NCBI RefSeq assembly: GCF_020921035.1
Contig: NC_063155.1
Location: forward strand, 9,285,001 to 9,349,000
Source of the DNA: Rhodamnia argentea
Lineage: Eukaryota > Streptophyta > Magnoliopsida > Myrtales > Myrtaceae
Direction: 5' to 3'
Length of the DNA: 64,000 nucleotides
The translations under genes and the position numbers were made by a program. Below the pieces are notes generated by a model, which was given only the letters and a program-made list of their open reading frames with translations, was not told where the DNA came from and searched no databases. This document shows positions 48,346 through 61,424 of the stretch, piece after piece (within the stretch, counting starts at the first letter, position 1; each line of letters opens with the position of its first letter).

Positions 48346-48704
48346 TGGAGGAGCAGCAGGAGATCGCGAATCGCACGGGATTGAAGAACCTTCTTCGGAC
48401 AGACGAGAGGGAAGGAGGGAGGATCTTCGCTCGCCTAGGTAGATATATGCCGTACTTATTACTGGATATAAAAAAAAAAGGAAAAAAGAAAAGAAAAGAT
48501 GGAGTCGAAGCTGATTGGCCGACGTCGATGGGCTTTCTTGCTGAACGAAGCTGATTGGTTGGTTTTTTATTTTATTTTTCCCGACAAGCAGACGCAACTT
48601 GGACATTTCACTTATTTTCATTTTCTTAAATACTCGATTAACTAAGCAGACAAAAGTCCGATTGATAATTCATTTCCATTTTTTTAAAAAAAATAAAAGA
48701 TCGA

Positions 48705-50392
48705 GGTGAAATTTCACTTCCTTCTATGAGTATTCGAAGTGAATCTTAATTCAAATAAGAGTCCGAAATAGTCAATCATTTTAAATAAGAGTCCACAGTG
48801 GCAAAATCGTCTCGAGTAAGAACCTCACTTTGTCGGCCGGCTGAATGTTCCGGTCGATGAAGGGCAATTTTATCAAAACACCATTTTAAATATAACTTTT
48901 ATTTAAATTAAGTGAAATAATTAAAAAAGTAAAAGTAAAAAAAAAAAGGGAACACATGGCGGAGGGCCGCTGGTGAGGAGACCCTTCTTTAAAATTGATA
49001 TGTTTACTTCGGACATTTATTTGAAATAATGTCAATTTCATGTCCTTATTTAGAAAAAAAAATACTTGAGGCCCTTATTTGAAATATATCTAATTCATAC
49101 TCTTATTTGAGAAGAGCCACGCTATTTTCATTCCCATTTTGGCTAAATCACTTTTTTTTTTTTTTCAATTAATAGATTGAGATACCCATCTCTTTCTTCC
49201 ATTTATTGTTTTTTTTTTTGTCATGCTAACCAACATGAATGCCTTAATTTCTACTTTCTCTTAAATTATCAATTTGACAATAAATTACACCCAATAAATA
49301 TCATCTTATGATGCATCATTTTATTACTTTGCTTAGAAAAGGTTGTTAGTTTTAATTTATAATCTCATTTTTTCAATTATAAAAGTTATATAACAGGTTA
49401 GAAACTTTTAGCTATAACGAATTATGAACACACAATTCACCGCTTATTTTTTTTTTTTATGAAATAACGTGAAAGAAACTTTGTTTCAAAGTTAAAATTT
49501 ATAACTCAATCTGATTATCTAGTAGATTTAGACATTTTGAGTGATTTTTCGTAATGAATTTGTAGGTTTATAATGTTAAACATCGCCGAATTGTGTTTCT
49601 TTTTTAGTTTTTCACATTTTTAACTGAATTGCAAGATGGGGTTGAAAATTTATTTACACATTCCGCACTTTAAAACTCCCGTAAGATTGTTTAGGGGAAA
49701 GTTTTAAACATATTTTAAAGTTTTGATCCATTTATTACGAGATTGAATTTACAATCGATATTAATTACTTTCTTCGTAGGGGGAGTTACAGAGAAAGAAG
49801 TTTCACCTTTTTTTCTTTTTTTCACTTATACATTTATCATTTGTTAATATTTAGATATGGTCAAACTAAAAATATCATTGACATTTGATCATGCTTTAAC
49901 AAATTAATCTTTTCGATATTTTGATGACTTTTTATTTTTCATTTTTTTTTATCAATATCGGCTAAGTAATTAAATTGAATTTTGATTGTCAACTTTGAAA
50001 TATAGTTTCACTCATACTATTTAGACAAAAAGCACTTAATCGTGTGTTCATAAGCTTCCATAAATACAAATTTCTTGCAAATGAAAATATGAGATCGTAA
50101 ATTAAAATTGACAACATTCTCTAGGAAAAATAATAAGATTTGGTTAATTGATATCTTCATGGGCGTATTGGAGCATTTATATTGTGAAATTAATAAGAGA
50201 TGATAGAAATAATGACAGTTTTGTGGATTAATGTGATAAAAAGAAAAAAATAAATTGAACAGAGAGAGAGGGGGTATTTTGGTAAGTTAATTAGATGAAA
50301 GGAGTGTCTTAGCCAAAATAAGAGTGGAAATAATACCGTCCTTTGAGAAAATAGTGACATTTCGGATATTTATTCGGAATTTTCTTTAGGTC
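48705..50392. mobile_element. MULE-like MITE of the AAATAAGAGTCCGAA family, interrupted
   Basis: Outer parts carry the family phrases: TATTCGAAGTG and AAATAAGAGTCC on the left; TTTGAGAAAATAGTGACATT and TTTATTCGGAATTTTC on the right. There is a short GC-rich core near 48955 (GGCGGAGGGCCGCTGG). It is split by the element at 49114-50341. The borders are approximate and no flanking duplication was fixed. Confidence 0.6.
49114..50341. mobile_element. hAT-like non-autonomous element inserted in a MITE
   Basis: 1,228 bp flanked by perfect 8-bp copies TTTGAGAA (49106-49113 and 50342-50349). Subterminal inverted repeats CATTTTGGCTAAATCAC (left) and GTCTTAGCCAAAATAAG (right). An 8-bp duplication suggests the hAT superfamily. 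AT-rich, with no transposase frame. Confidence 0.72.
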
Positions 50393-50657
50393 TCTCTTTT
50401 TAAGTTTCTAAAGGCAAACGACATCGTTTCTATTCTATCGCAGAACCTTGATTGTTTCCATTAAATGGTGATAGTAATATACTACGATAGGTTTCTAGAT
50501 GCATATTAACTACAGAGAAGCAAATTCTAACAAGAAAAACCTCAAATTTTACATTATGGACCCATGTTTGACTAGGAAAAGCGAGAACAATACTTTCCTT
50601 ATTATTATTGATGTAGATTTTTCTTAAAAATAATATAACTTCACTTTTTTACGGTAA

Positions 50658-50881
50658 GGCTCCATTTATTTAGCGAAAATCAATGATTCGAAAAATATTT
50701 TCTTAAAAATGATCACTTGTATTACTTAAAATAATTAATGGTTAAAAAATGTTCTCATTGTTGACAGGAATTTATATCCATATATTTATGTGGACGATGT
50801 AAATCTTGTTATTTTTATAAGCGAACATTCTTAAGAAAATATTTTTCAAATAATTCATTTTTTTTTTAAACAAAAAGAGCC
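50658..50881. mobile_element. MITE, probable copy D of the GGCTCCGTTT family
   Basis: The left end GGCTCCATTTATTTAGCG, the right end AACAAAAAGAGCC and an interior like copy A in reverse orientation (AATGATTCGAAAAATATTTT). The flanks do not show a clean TTAA pair, so the borders are approximate. Confidence 0.6.
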
Positions 50882-50919
50882 CAAAAAGTCTAAAAATGAC
50901 GTAAATCATTAAATTTTAA

Positions 50920-51323
50920 GGGAGAACTCTAAATAAGAACTCGAAGTGCCATCATTTTCTCAAATAAGGATATGAAGTGGGCCTTATTTCAATAAAGGGC
51001 CTGAAGTGCTCTCGTTTTTTTTTTTTTTATTTAAAAAAGGTCTAACCAAGTATATTTTCATAATTTTGAATTTTCTATTTTTTTTCTCTTCATTTCGTTT
51101 TCCTTGGCGAGGGCTAGGCGAGGCCACCCAAGGTTGTCGCGACCCTTGCCAAATCTGGGCGAGACCATCTCGCTCGCGACCAGCCAAAAGTAAAATAACA
51201 AAAATACTCTTGATTATGTTTTTCTTTGACATATTGAGAGCACTTTAAATCCTTTTCTGAAACAATATTCACTTATGCCCTTATTTAAAAAGTTGATAGT
51301 AGGCCTTTATATGAAAATTTCTC
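50920..51323. mobile_element. MULE-like MITE with GC-rich core (copy 4)
   Basis: 404 bp with 9-bp near-duplications AAATTTTAA (50911-50919) and AAGTTTTAA (51324-51332). The outer arms contain AAATAAGAACTCGAAGTG and CAAATAAGGATATGAAGTG. The core at 51105-51180 is GC-rich (GGCGAGGGCTAGGCGAGGCC, then GTCGCGACCC). Confidence 0.72.
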
Positions 51324-51649
51324 AAGTTTTAATTTGAATCGCAATATGTTCATCTTCGTCAATTGACTAATCGCACGATGTACTAAAATATCAATGGTTG
51401 GAATGGTCTAAAGCCCTTCGCGAATCACTCCCGAAAATGATAGAGATTTGATAATTTTTTTCGTGAATGTCTTTTGTTTCGTGCGAGTTTCACGAGATTG
51501 CGACTTTCCAAAAGGTCTGAACGGAAAACATGGTGCACGTAATAGGCGACAAAATCTCATTCATCCATCTAGTCATTGATTGCTATAACTAGCCTCGATA
51601 GAATTGAATGATGCGAAGTTATGCGTGCCATTGAACTTTTGCATGATTG

Positions 51650-52615
51650 GTACGTTAGACCGCATGTGATAATCATTCTATTTATCTGTTTTTATTCCAA
51701 ATTCATTCTAGAAATAGATTTGTAACAAAAATTCATTTGGTAATGCAATTCTATTTTTCTATTTCTGGAACAAATTTGAAAGATAAATGAGAAGCTAAAA
51801 ATCGTAGCTTACCTCTTCCAAAAATAAAAATGAGAAATAACCTACCGAAGTCTTACGTTTTTTCTCAAGTCTTTTTCGCACTCTCTCTGTTGCCCTTCCT
51901 TTGTTGATCGCCACCCACCGCCGCCAACCACCTACCTCGCTTAGCCGACCCCACCTCACGTTAGCCGCCAACTGTCGCAAGCACTTCTGTCGCCATCATT
52001 GTTGGCCATTGCCGGCCACCACCAATTGCCTACCCGCCACTAATAACTTTCGCTCTCCGCCGTCCATAGCCGGCAATCACCGACCCCCGCCGTCGGCTGC
52101 TAAACATTGTAACCACCGCTGCCCGCCACCTCCAACCGCCGACCCCGCCAACACTAACTACTACCACCCGCCGCCGCCCACCGCTCCCTACTGCCAACCA
52201 TTGCTCTCCACCGACCATCGCCCGACCACCGCCCCTCGTTGTACCCATTGCCGGCCTCCACCAACCACCGACCCTCTTGTTGCCGACCACGGCCGACCTT
52301 CGCCGGCCACCGCAACCACCGCCGCCATTGAAGTAAAAAATAAACAATAATTTTTTATTTTTAAATAGTAAATAATATTTTCTAATAATAAAAAATATTT
52401 TTTAAAAGAAATTTAAAAAATTTAAAAATGAGGTAGAAATTTTTTGTAGAAGATTTTGTGTTGATAATATTTTAGAAATAGAAATTTTCAACCGTTATCA
52501 AACGAACTTCTGTTCCATGAACGAAATTTTATGTTGTTATCAAATTTTTTTTTTCTCAAACTCGTATTTCTAGCAAGAAATTGATTCTAGGAATAGAATA
52601 GTTATCGGGTGCACC
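51650..52615. mobile_element. Inverted-repeat element with C-rich centre
   Basis: The left arm (GATAATCATTCTATTTATC, CATTCTAGAAATAGATTTG) and the right arm (CTAGCAAGAAATTGATTC, GGAATAGAATAGTTATCGGG) are imperfect complements. The centre (51901-52350) is a C-rich, G-poor run of CNCCGCC-like words that stays open for 149 codons but looks like low-complexity repeat, not a gene. Borders are approximate. Confidence 0.6.
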
Positions 52616-53717
52616 CTTAATATCCTAATTAAGAATAAAATTATTTCGGAAAGATAAAAAAATCATTTGAAAAATATCTCTATAGTAACAATCGTGTGTA
52701 TCATTTATAAAAATGCAAGAACAAAAATTAATTTAATTATTCAAGAAAATTTTTGGGCATAAACTATTGTCGACAATGAAAAACCTTATGTCATCGATTA
52801 ATCATTTCACGCATAATTTTTTTTTCAAATCATTTAATTTCTGCGAAATAAAAGGAGCCCAAAATTAGTTCACTCAATCTGTGTAATATTATCATCACAT
52901 TGGTCAATCTCACATGTTTTTGCATAAATACGAGACAACTGGCCGGGTCTTGCCGTTATCTCGCGATGAATGTGCCGTGGGGTCTTTGGAGTTACTTGAT
53001 TTTACGCTTTTTTTGTTTGTTTGTTTTCTTTCGTCTTGCGACTTCAATTGGAAGAGCTCTCTAGCGCATTCACTTTCGCTAGAAAGTTGTTGAAACAGTG
53101 TCGAATAAAAAAGAGATCCCGAATACTTTTCCGCGTAATAAAATTTGCTCTACATGTATTATATATCACGCATCACGCGAGTCATGACAGATTCACATAT
53201 ATTTCGAATTCATCTTTTGACTACCACATGTATGAAATGTGCTAGAGAGTTATAAAGCTTTTGAACATTTTTTTTTTGTTTTCCTCTTTTGGAGAAAGTA
53301 AGGCCTTTCCCAAAAGTTGAATTTAGCATGAACATATACAAATATGCTCGACACTTACACTTTCTGGAGGAAGAAAAACGAGGAGGAAGAGAGGAGAGAA
53401 TCGCGCGTTATCTGCGTGGTTTTGGCATGTACCGCCACTGACAGAGAGCCAAAAGAGCACGCGCTTCGAGACGAGCAGCAAATCCACCTCTCATATTGCT
53501 CACCACCTTCGTCTTCTCTGTAAGTGAAGCCCATCCCGGCATCCACACCCCATTCACCTGCAGATTTCGCGTTCGTTCATACAAATTATGCTTCTGGGTT
53601 CGCGAGAATTTCGCTGCTTAGATTCATCGCCGCTCGTCTACTCTGTTTGATTTTCTTTCGGTTTTCTTTGCGGGGTCTCTCTTTCTTGATCCTGGGTTTT
53701 AGTCGGAGGAGGTGGAC

Positions 53718-56700
53718 ATGGCGACTGGCGCGGATAATAAGCCTCAAGAATCAGGTTTTCTCTCTCTCTCTCTCTCTCTCTTCCAACCTGGTCCTTTGTT
53801 TTGGTCAACTGGGTGTCTTTTTTTGTTACGACCCAGTTGTTCTTCTCGCGGCTTTTCGCAGCGGGGAGTCGATTGTACGCTTTTCGAGCTGAGTGCCACA
53901 GTTTCTTCATGATGAAATGATGGGTGCGTCGCAACTTGCTTTCGCCGAGCTTGAAAAGAACTCGAATTGATCCGATTGCGTCTGTTTAATGGATTCGTTT
54001 GAAAATTGATTGTTCCTTGTGCAAATTGGTCCTGGCTGGTTTCGGTTTGGAGATTCGGATCCATCTCGAGATGGATTGAATCGATTCTTGGAAGTGGCGT
54101 ATGGGTTCTACAGTTGTTGTCGTCTCTAGAGCTTAAGTTAGTCCATAGCTCAGTCAAAAGATGAACGTCGTTAGCAATTAGAGTAGACCAGCTACACCTG
54201 GTTTAGCAATTAGAGAGGGATGTATAATTGGGTGAGTAATGTCAGAAATGTCAACTTTCTCGATTAATATGTAACAGAGCCTCGACATAAGAGAATTTTT
54301 ATTTAGGATCAAAAGAATAAATTTAGTTGCAGCTATGGAAATCTATCTGAGTTTCTCAAATTTGGGTGCACTGGAGACTGGAGAGGTGGTGCTTCTTTAT
54401 CATGAATGCCTTCTAACCAGGATGGTCATTTGTTTTGTCCTGGAGGGTGATTGAGAATGATATATAGCATCGAATGGATTGTGGGATGAATTTTGTTGTT
54501 TACCATATGCTATGAAAGAATTCACATAGCTAACCTCAATTAGTGGGGTTAGAATTACCTGTTGTTTTTGTTGTTATAGTAGTGTGGAGATAATGAAAGC
54601 CTGTAAAAGTCTTATATGTTTGATAAACCTGAAGTTTATTATGTCTAGAAGTTATGCATGTTGATGTTTAGAGAATTCATGCATTGTCCTCATGGCAATT
54701 TTGTATTTTAGGTACAGAATTGGCTCAACCAACAAATGAGGCTCCACAAAATGCAGCAGCTGATGATGTTAAATCAAGTTCTACGCCTTCTGTGTTCGTG
54801 AATTCAGAACCGATACGAGAGGAACAGGTGCAAAATGCTGTCAAATTTCTCTCACACCCAAAAGTTCAAGGTTCTCCAGTCATCTATCGACGATCTTTCC
54901 TTGAGAGGAAAGGCCTTACCAAGGAGGAAATAGATGAAGCATTTCGGCGGGTTCCAGTAAGCCAATCTCATGTCCTATTTCTCATGATTTCTAGAAGTTG
55001 CTTGGTTATTGAACAGTGAAGTATCCTGACATTGAGGGTGAGAAAGTGGGCTACACTCATAAACCTGCTGGACATTCACAATTTCAGTAAACTGGCACTA
55101 CTTATTAGACAAAAAGCAGGTCTCACATTCTCAAACCTGGCTGGTGAGAGAAACAGGAAAACAATTCAAAAGAGGAAAAGAAAAGAACCTGATTTGTTTT
55201 ACTGGCACCTTGCAGGACCCAGCTCCAAGTGCACAGCCTTCAAATGTTACTCCGGGTTAGAAATCTGATCCCAATTGGCTTCTGAAGTCGTTAGGCTCTT
55301 TTAAATATGAAGGACTTGCATTAGTGGTGGTTTGTCATGCTGTGCCATGGTAATCACAGATCCACAGTTGAAAACTGCGGCAAACAATCAGCCCCAATCC
55401 TCAGCACAGGCTCTGCAGTCCGCTGCTACTGCTCCTACCGGTGTTGTATCCTCAATGGTTACCACGGCTCGACCAAGATTTCGCTGGATCCATGCTGCTT
55501 ATGCTGTAGGTTTTCTAGCAGCATCTGGTGCTGGAACGGCTGTCCTGTTGAAGGTAATAAGAGATAATCTGATCTTTGTCGCACCTTTTAAAGTTGATAC
55601 ATTAGTGCCCAAGCTTCATGTTAGCATTTCAGGGTATACTGTGCATTTAAAACCGTGTATAGTATTATTTCTTTTCAGGGGAGGTCCCTAGAATATATAT
55701 ATATATATTTCAATGCGATAAGATGCAGTTATCAATTCTCCCAAGAGGCCACCCATTGAAATAGGATCCACACAAGGAAAAGCACTTAAAGGATTGCTTG
55801 GATCTCTTATAAGGATAACTTTTCTCCACTTTTTGGGGAATATGAGTCGAAGCAATAACAAAGATAATAATGAATAGAGGGTCGGGTTCGTTTTGTCCAA
55901 GTCACTTCTCTTTTCCTCCAAGTTTCTTCAAACAACCCATTTTGAAATCTGGGGAGGGGGATCAAGATCAAGAATTGAACCATTATGGCAAGGAAAAGTT
56001 TGATTCAGAGGGAGACATTCTATAAAAATAGCCAAGTTTATAAAACTTATTTATATACTAAATCACACCTTCATCTAACAATTTAAAGTTTTGGAATAGT
56101 TGACAGTGGTCATACGAGTCTCCTCAATTATTCTTTCCACGCTTCAGTCCTGGGTCAAAATCTAGTCTACGCTTGATGAGGAGTTAAGAGTCTTTAGATG
56201 TTAAATCATAGCTTGATCTATCAGTTTAATCATTTAGATTTGTTTATTGTGGTCCCGCAATATTCTCCATATATAGTTTCCATTCAGTATCGGTGACACT
56301 TTTCCATGTTTTAGAATGCTATAATTCCTAGGTTCAAGTCTTGGATACGCAAGGTTATCTCGGATGAAGAGAATGATGTTCTCACAAAACCCATCGCTGG
56401 ACCTAGTTTGGCAGAGGAAACTGCTGCTGCAGCAAAATCAGCTGCAGCTGCAGCTGCTGACGTGGCAAAAGCCAGCCAGGAGATGTTGAATTCGAAAATT
56501 GAAGGTGGCACTTGATGTAATAGTTGTATTTTACGACAAGCATCTGCCTCAATGCTTGGTAATAGACTGTCTTCTGATTCTTCAACACTGACATACTAGA
56601 TTTTTCTTGACTTTTGAACTTGTAGAGAAAAGGTGCTTTGGGGAATTGGTGAATCTGCTGGACATCCAACTACAGGAGATGAAGTCAATGAGTACTGCTA

Positions 56701-59150
56701 TCCGAAAATTAAAAGGTGATGTCCACTTGTTATGTGATCAAAGTATTTTTTCTTGGCCAGTTTGTGATCAAAGTACTTGAGCAGTAATTTCCAGGTTGAA
56801 GTGAGCTTGATTATCAATCAGATTAGATGTATTTTCTGACTAACCGTGCCATTGCCATTGCTCTACTTGGCATAACGCTATTTAAAATGCCTAACAGAAA
56901 TTGGAGAAACTGGTGGTTGGGGATGTCCATACATGATAAAAGAATAGGATAACTTGCAGCAACTGCAACTATTTTCTGTTGGAGCTTCCTTTTCGATTTT
57001 TTGGACATACTGTTTGTTTGGGTTTGGCTTGGACCCCCTTTTTGTTGCTTGAAACTTTTTTTTCTTTCCTAAAGCCTCATGCTGGAACTAGATGCTTTCC
57101 TCTCTGCTCCAACTACATTGTCGGTCCTTTTTAGGTTTGAGATGAAGGAAAAGCAAGTTTTCCTTGTGCAATTTGCTTTGCCCTTTAACATGTGACTTTC
57201 TATTTTTAGATAGGTAGTGCAAAAGCAAGTTTTTTCTCTGTGCCATTTGTATTTCATCATTTAGGAGACTCAAAAGTCTTTCACACTAGTTGGGAAGTGA
57301 TCACCTTCTAATATCATTCTTATCCCTGTATGGTCCTAAGTCTCTCTCTCATGTCAGACTTGATCAAAAAATAATTACAAAGTTTTGTATTTCGTAATGG
57401 AGATAGGGCCTCTCTGTTACACGGTAAAATTCTTAAACGTCGTTTTCGTTTTATTTGTGGCTTTCAGGACATGCAGACACTTCGGGTGCTCTTTCTCAGT
57501 TAAATCATGAAGACCATAGAGAATCCCTCACTAGTTCAAAGGTGTGTCGACGTAAAGCATAAACTGGAAATGTTTTATCATATCGAGGAACTCTAAACTA
57601 GCTGCCTATTTTAGTGTTAGAGCTATCATACTTGAGCTGTTAGTTGAGAGCTATCATACTTGAGCTGTTAGTTGACAGCTACTATATTTTGCAGCAGCCA
57701 TATGCTAACGGGAGGGCAGAATTTGATTCGCGTTCAGGTGGTTATGAAAAAGAGTGGGATTGCCTTTGTTTTTTATTTCTTGAATGAGTACCTTCAATGT
57801 TATGCTTATTCTATTTTCCACATGTTGACCACTGTTCTTCCTCAGCGAGGTCTTCTTCACCTCCAGCATCTTCAGAACCCTCTATGGCACCTCACCCAAA
57901 GTCGTATATGGAGGTAAAATCATCATCTTCTTTTTTCCAGTCATTCTTTTTTTGGAGGCCTCTATCTCTCAATCTTAATGGGCATTCTTGCCTTCCCAAT
58001 ACCCTTTTGAAGTTGTCAGCTTTATTAGATAAGCTATTAGTAGTTTTGCTGGCAACATAAGCAAATAGAAAATGCGAGGAAGGATGCACAGTTAATGAAG
58101 ATAGATTTCTTAAGATGCAATTATTACATTGGAAAATTTGCTCAACCCGTGATAATCCTAAAGCTTATTAATGCAACTCCCATGTCTAAGTAGTTTAAGT
58201 AGTTTTATCCTGTGTAAACCATCATGTGGCTAAGTTTTAGATAGACATCTTCTGAGATCTTGTATTGCATGACAGATTATGGCCATGGTCCAAAGAGGGG
58301 AACGACCTCCTAATGTAAAGGTAAATTGAGTACCTGTCGTGATTTTACTTTGCCAGGCAACCTGCGGCTCATTTTCCTGCCAACCTAATTTTACAGGACA
58401 TCAATGATTCACCCCCCAATCCTCATCAGCAGATAACCAATCCTCGGTTAGCACCAAGAGCTAAGGTTTGTTTTCTCATGAACACATATAAGAATTTCAG
58501 ACCCTTATTTTCCACTACGTTCATAATCCAGCATTAATGGAGACTGTATGGATCAATATACATTTGGGTGGATTTTCGCCCATATACTCGATGTGTTTAT
58601 ACCGTGTGCATTTTCACACTCTTGGGCTTTGATTGATACCTTCAGTGATTGATCACTTTCTTTCTAATTGCTTGAGTAGCCTTGGGAGGCGGGTCAGACT
58701 CAAAACAACTCAAGCAATGTGTATCAGTACCAATCGAGTGCTGAAGCTTGGAATTACAATGCTCAAGACAATGGAATCACTGACCAGTCAAATGGTGATG
58801 CTTCTGCGCCCTGGTGGCAGAGGAAGAATGTTAGAATTACTGAAATTGACCGTGACGAGGATTTGAAAACCGGTACTTATGGTTCCCGAACCAGTGACCA
58901 ACCAGTTCAGCGTGCATGGGTGCCACCTCAGCCACCACCTATTGCCATGCCCGAAGCAGCAGAAGCCATTCGGCGCCCAAAGCCAGCTGCTCCTATAGAA
59001 CTGTCCCCTGATGAAACAGCGTCTCGCTCTTCTGATGTAACCGATGAACTGCAGAAGGTCACAAAATTTTCCGAGTCTGCAGGAACAGAGAACATCAGTG
59101 AGATGAGCTCAGGAATGAACTCGAGCGAGATACAGGTGGAACAGGAATAG
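53718..59150 (+). CDS. PEX14: Peroxin 14 (PEX14), peroxisomal import docking protein
   Basis: PEX14 is the peroxisome-membrane docking site for the PEX5 cargo receptor. Twelve exons: 53718-53754, 54712-54956, 55216-55255, 55360-55553, 56315-56504, 56626-56715, 57468-57541, 57695-57737, 57846-57913, 58276-58320, 58397-58465 and 58680-59150. They give 521 residues with all borders GT-AG. The conserved PEX5-binding domain is in exon 2 (REEQVQNAVKFLSHPKVQGS, RRSFLERKGLTKEEIDEAF). The membrane segment is WIHAAYAVGFLAASGAG in exon 4. An alanine-rich coiled-coil stretch follows (exons 5-6), then the plant-specific tail with SYMEIMAMVQRGERPPNVKD and NPRLAPRAKPWE. The ATG at 53718 is preferred; a GTG six bases upstream is not needed. 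DXR follows downstream as in Arabidopsis. A long CT run starts two bases into intron 1. Confidence 0.95.
53758..53781 (+). repeat. (CT)n tract at the start of PEX14 intron 1
   Basis: About a dozen TC units lie directly after the splice donor of exon 1 (CAG|GTTTTC). The position is unusual because pyrimidine tracts normally lie near the acceptor. Confidence 0.85.
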
Positions 59151-60029
59151 AGTTACTAAGGGAACTGAAGTCAATGCTACTCATGTTTGTTTTTCCCAAG
59201 TCAAAGTACGCATGAACCACTGCTGAGGTGGTTGTGGCATCAGTATAGTGTATTCACCTCATACCACTATCTCAGCAGAATGCTCAAAGGTTATCATACT
59301 GTTAAGTCTTTTTGGACAGGGAACTGAAATAAATAATCTAGCTGCTGGGCTCAGCAACAATGATATTCTTGTACAGAGAAATGTTATTTTGGGATAGTTC
59401 TTGGTTATCTTAACCCGTGTTCCTAAGACGCAAGATAACTAGGATGGTCTTCACGACCGACCAATGAGATCACCCTCACCTGGACATGACCGTCTTTATT
59501 TGATTCGGTTGCATTGTTGTGCATCAAGATATAGCTGTGATTCATGCAACTTTTGCAGTTATTGTTGTCATGGTATTTCTCTTGACTTGCGTACTGGGAT
59601 GAGTGATGGGTTGGCCTAAGCTACTAAGTTTTTTGCAATTGTTCTTCTGATGTGTATGTTTTTTGTTTTGGTCCTTGAATCCTGTGTTGATTTAGTGGAC
59701 TTCGCATTAGAGTTGCTTTATATTTTAAGATGTAGAGCATGATGATCCCAAAGAGATGCGTGGTGGAAGTTTGACTTCTATTGCTTTTAGTGCCTAAGTG
59801 GATAGAGGCAAATATTCACCGGCCAACTTTACACTTCTCAATTAGCAGCCTCCACGAATCTAACCCCACTTAATGTTCTATAAACACTTTCGTAACGTTG
59901 ACATTATGCATCTTTCTAGTGGATCTCGTCTTATTCTCATTCGGCACGCTACATGCTGACGTGTTTCTCGTGGATACACAAGCAAGAGGTGAAAGAGAGA
60001 TGAGCATATAAATATAAGAGATAAGTTTC

Positions 60030-60333
60030 TTAGAATTTCTAAAACTTGCCATGAAAGTTCAATTGAGTCTTAAAACTTTTAGAAAGTGCAATCAAGTTGT
60101 AAAATTTATTATGAAAGTGCAGTCGAGTCTTAGAACATTGAGAAAGTGCAGTCAAGTTGGTGCAATTAGGTGATTCCATTAACTTTTTCCAACTTGATAA
60201 ACGGAAAATGTTGACAAGATACAGGACTTGATTATACCAATTTGACAAGTTTTAAAATTTGATTGCACTTTTTAACAATTTTAGAATTCAATTGCACTTT
60301 CATTATAAGTTCTACGACTTGTGGCGTTCCTAA
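60030..60333. repeat. Hairpin repeat with GTGCAATTGA words
   Basis: The left half (AACTTGCCATGAAAGTTCAA, GAAAGTGCAATCAAGTTG) and the right half (TTGATTGCACTTT, CAATTGCACTTTCATTATAA) are imperfect complements starting at TTAG and ending at CTAA. The same words occur at about 40990-41070. Non-coding, probably a MITE. Confidence 0.6.
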
Positions 60334-61424
60334 CTATAATTATCCAATTATGAATTGCTCACCCCAACCCGAAGAAGACAGGAACAAATGAGTGAGAAGC
60401 TCGTGCAACGTGGAACATACTTTAATTCAAAATCAAGCTTTTCTATCCGGGGCCGACGCATGTGTTTTGCCAACCACGGGGCTAAAAGGTCGGCCGATCA
60501 GACAAAAGATTGCGCGTGAGGCACGTTTTATTTTTGTTTGTGCATTCAGCTTCCTACGGTTGCGTGATCAAATAAAAACAAATCCCACATCACACATCAA
60601 GTCGTAGTCGTCCGGATTGATCAGCCCAGATCCAACTACAAGACAAAAGAGGCAGAAAAGGGATTGTGGATTTCACAAGAGAGGAAAAAAAAAAACACCT
60701 TTCTCTATCACTGAATTACCAACTCATCCACGGAAGAGTTTGGACACATTATAAGGGAATCCGTAGCAAAGGTGTTGATTTTGATGCTAACCTTGGTCGA
60801 ATTATAAACTTGCGATAGTAAAGATCTAACTCAACAATCTTATTCTTTTGGATTGGTTGCCCCTTGAACAAGGTGAATTTCGAATAAAGACTTGAAGTGG
60901 GCAAAGAAATGCCTAACTTCCCGACCGGTTAATGGCATTTTCTCCCTTTACAATCCCGCTTACGTCTAAACTCTTCCGAATCAAAGCTCCGTAGCCGCCT
61001 CCCGCTCTACCGACGGCGCTTTTGCATGACTAAAAGATTGTTTAACCATACTTCTAGCAGCTCTGCCTCAAGTTACCATAGGACCTACGCATCCAATCTG
61101 AATCGGCTGGAGGAGCTGCACCAACCATATCGATGGACATACATTCGAAGATTTAGGGCAGATCCATGCAGCTTTCTCGCCCTTCAAGTAGCGATCTGCG
61201 TATTTTCATGTCGTGAGCATTTAAGATGAGTGTAGATGGACCCTGTTTTGAAGGGCTCATGCTGATGACTTTTTTTAAGTAGGTGTAATGAAGAAAGTTT
61301 CGATTTTTTTAAGATGCTGAGAACACGAACCACTTGGGAAAAGGACCACCCCTCGCGTGCGGAGCGTGCTTGCTGCATAGACACGCTCGTGAAATTGAAA
61401 ACCTTCCTTTGTTTCCGAGCCTAA

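Larger units (their letters stand above)
48346..53717. other. Repeat nest between divergent B12D and PEX14
   Basis: 5.4 kb with no supported gene. Contents: a MULE-like MITE (about 48705-50392) split by a 1.2-kb element (49114-50341), a relative of the TTAA-flanked family (50658-50881), a MITE with GC-rich core (50920-51323), an inverted-repeat element with a C-rich centre (about 51650-52615), and a degraded GGCTCC-type end (about 52630-52860). The last 200 bp are PEX14 leader. Confidence 0.7.

Noticed and set aside
47893-48442. Plus-strand frames of 103 and 178 codons over the B12D 5' exons
   Set aside because: They are complements of B12D exons and GC-rich leader. The spliced minus-strand product matches a known family over its full length.
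51901-52350. 149-codon frame as a proline/threonine-rich protein gene
   Set aside because: Low-complexity CNN repeats centred between inverted repeats, without promoter, introns or homology, fit a transposon interior better.
53355-53546. Small minus-strand frame upstream of PEX14
   Set aside because: It overlaps the PEX14 leader region and has no recognisable content.
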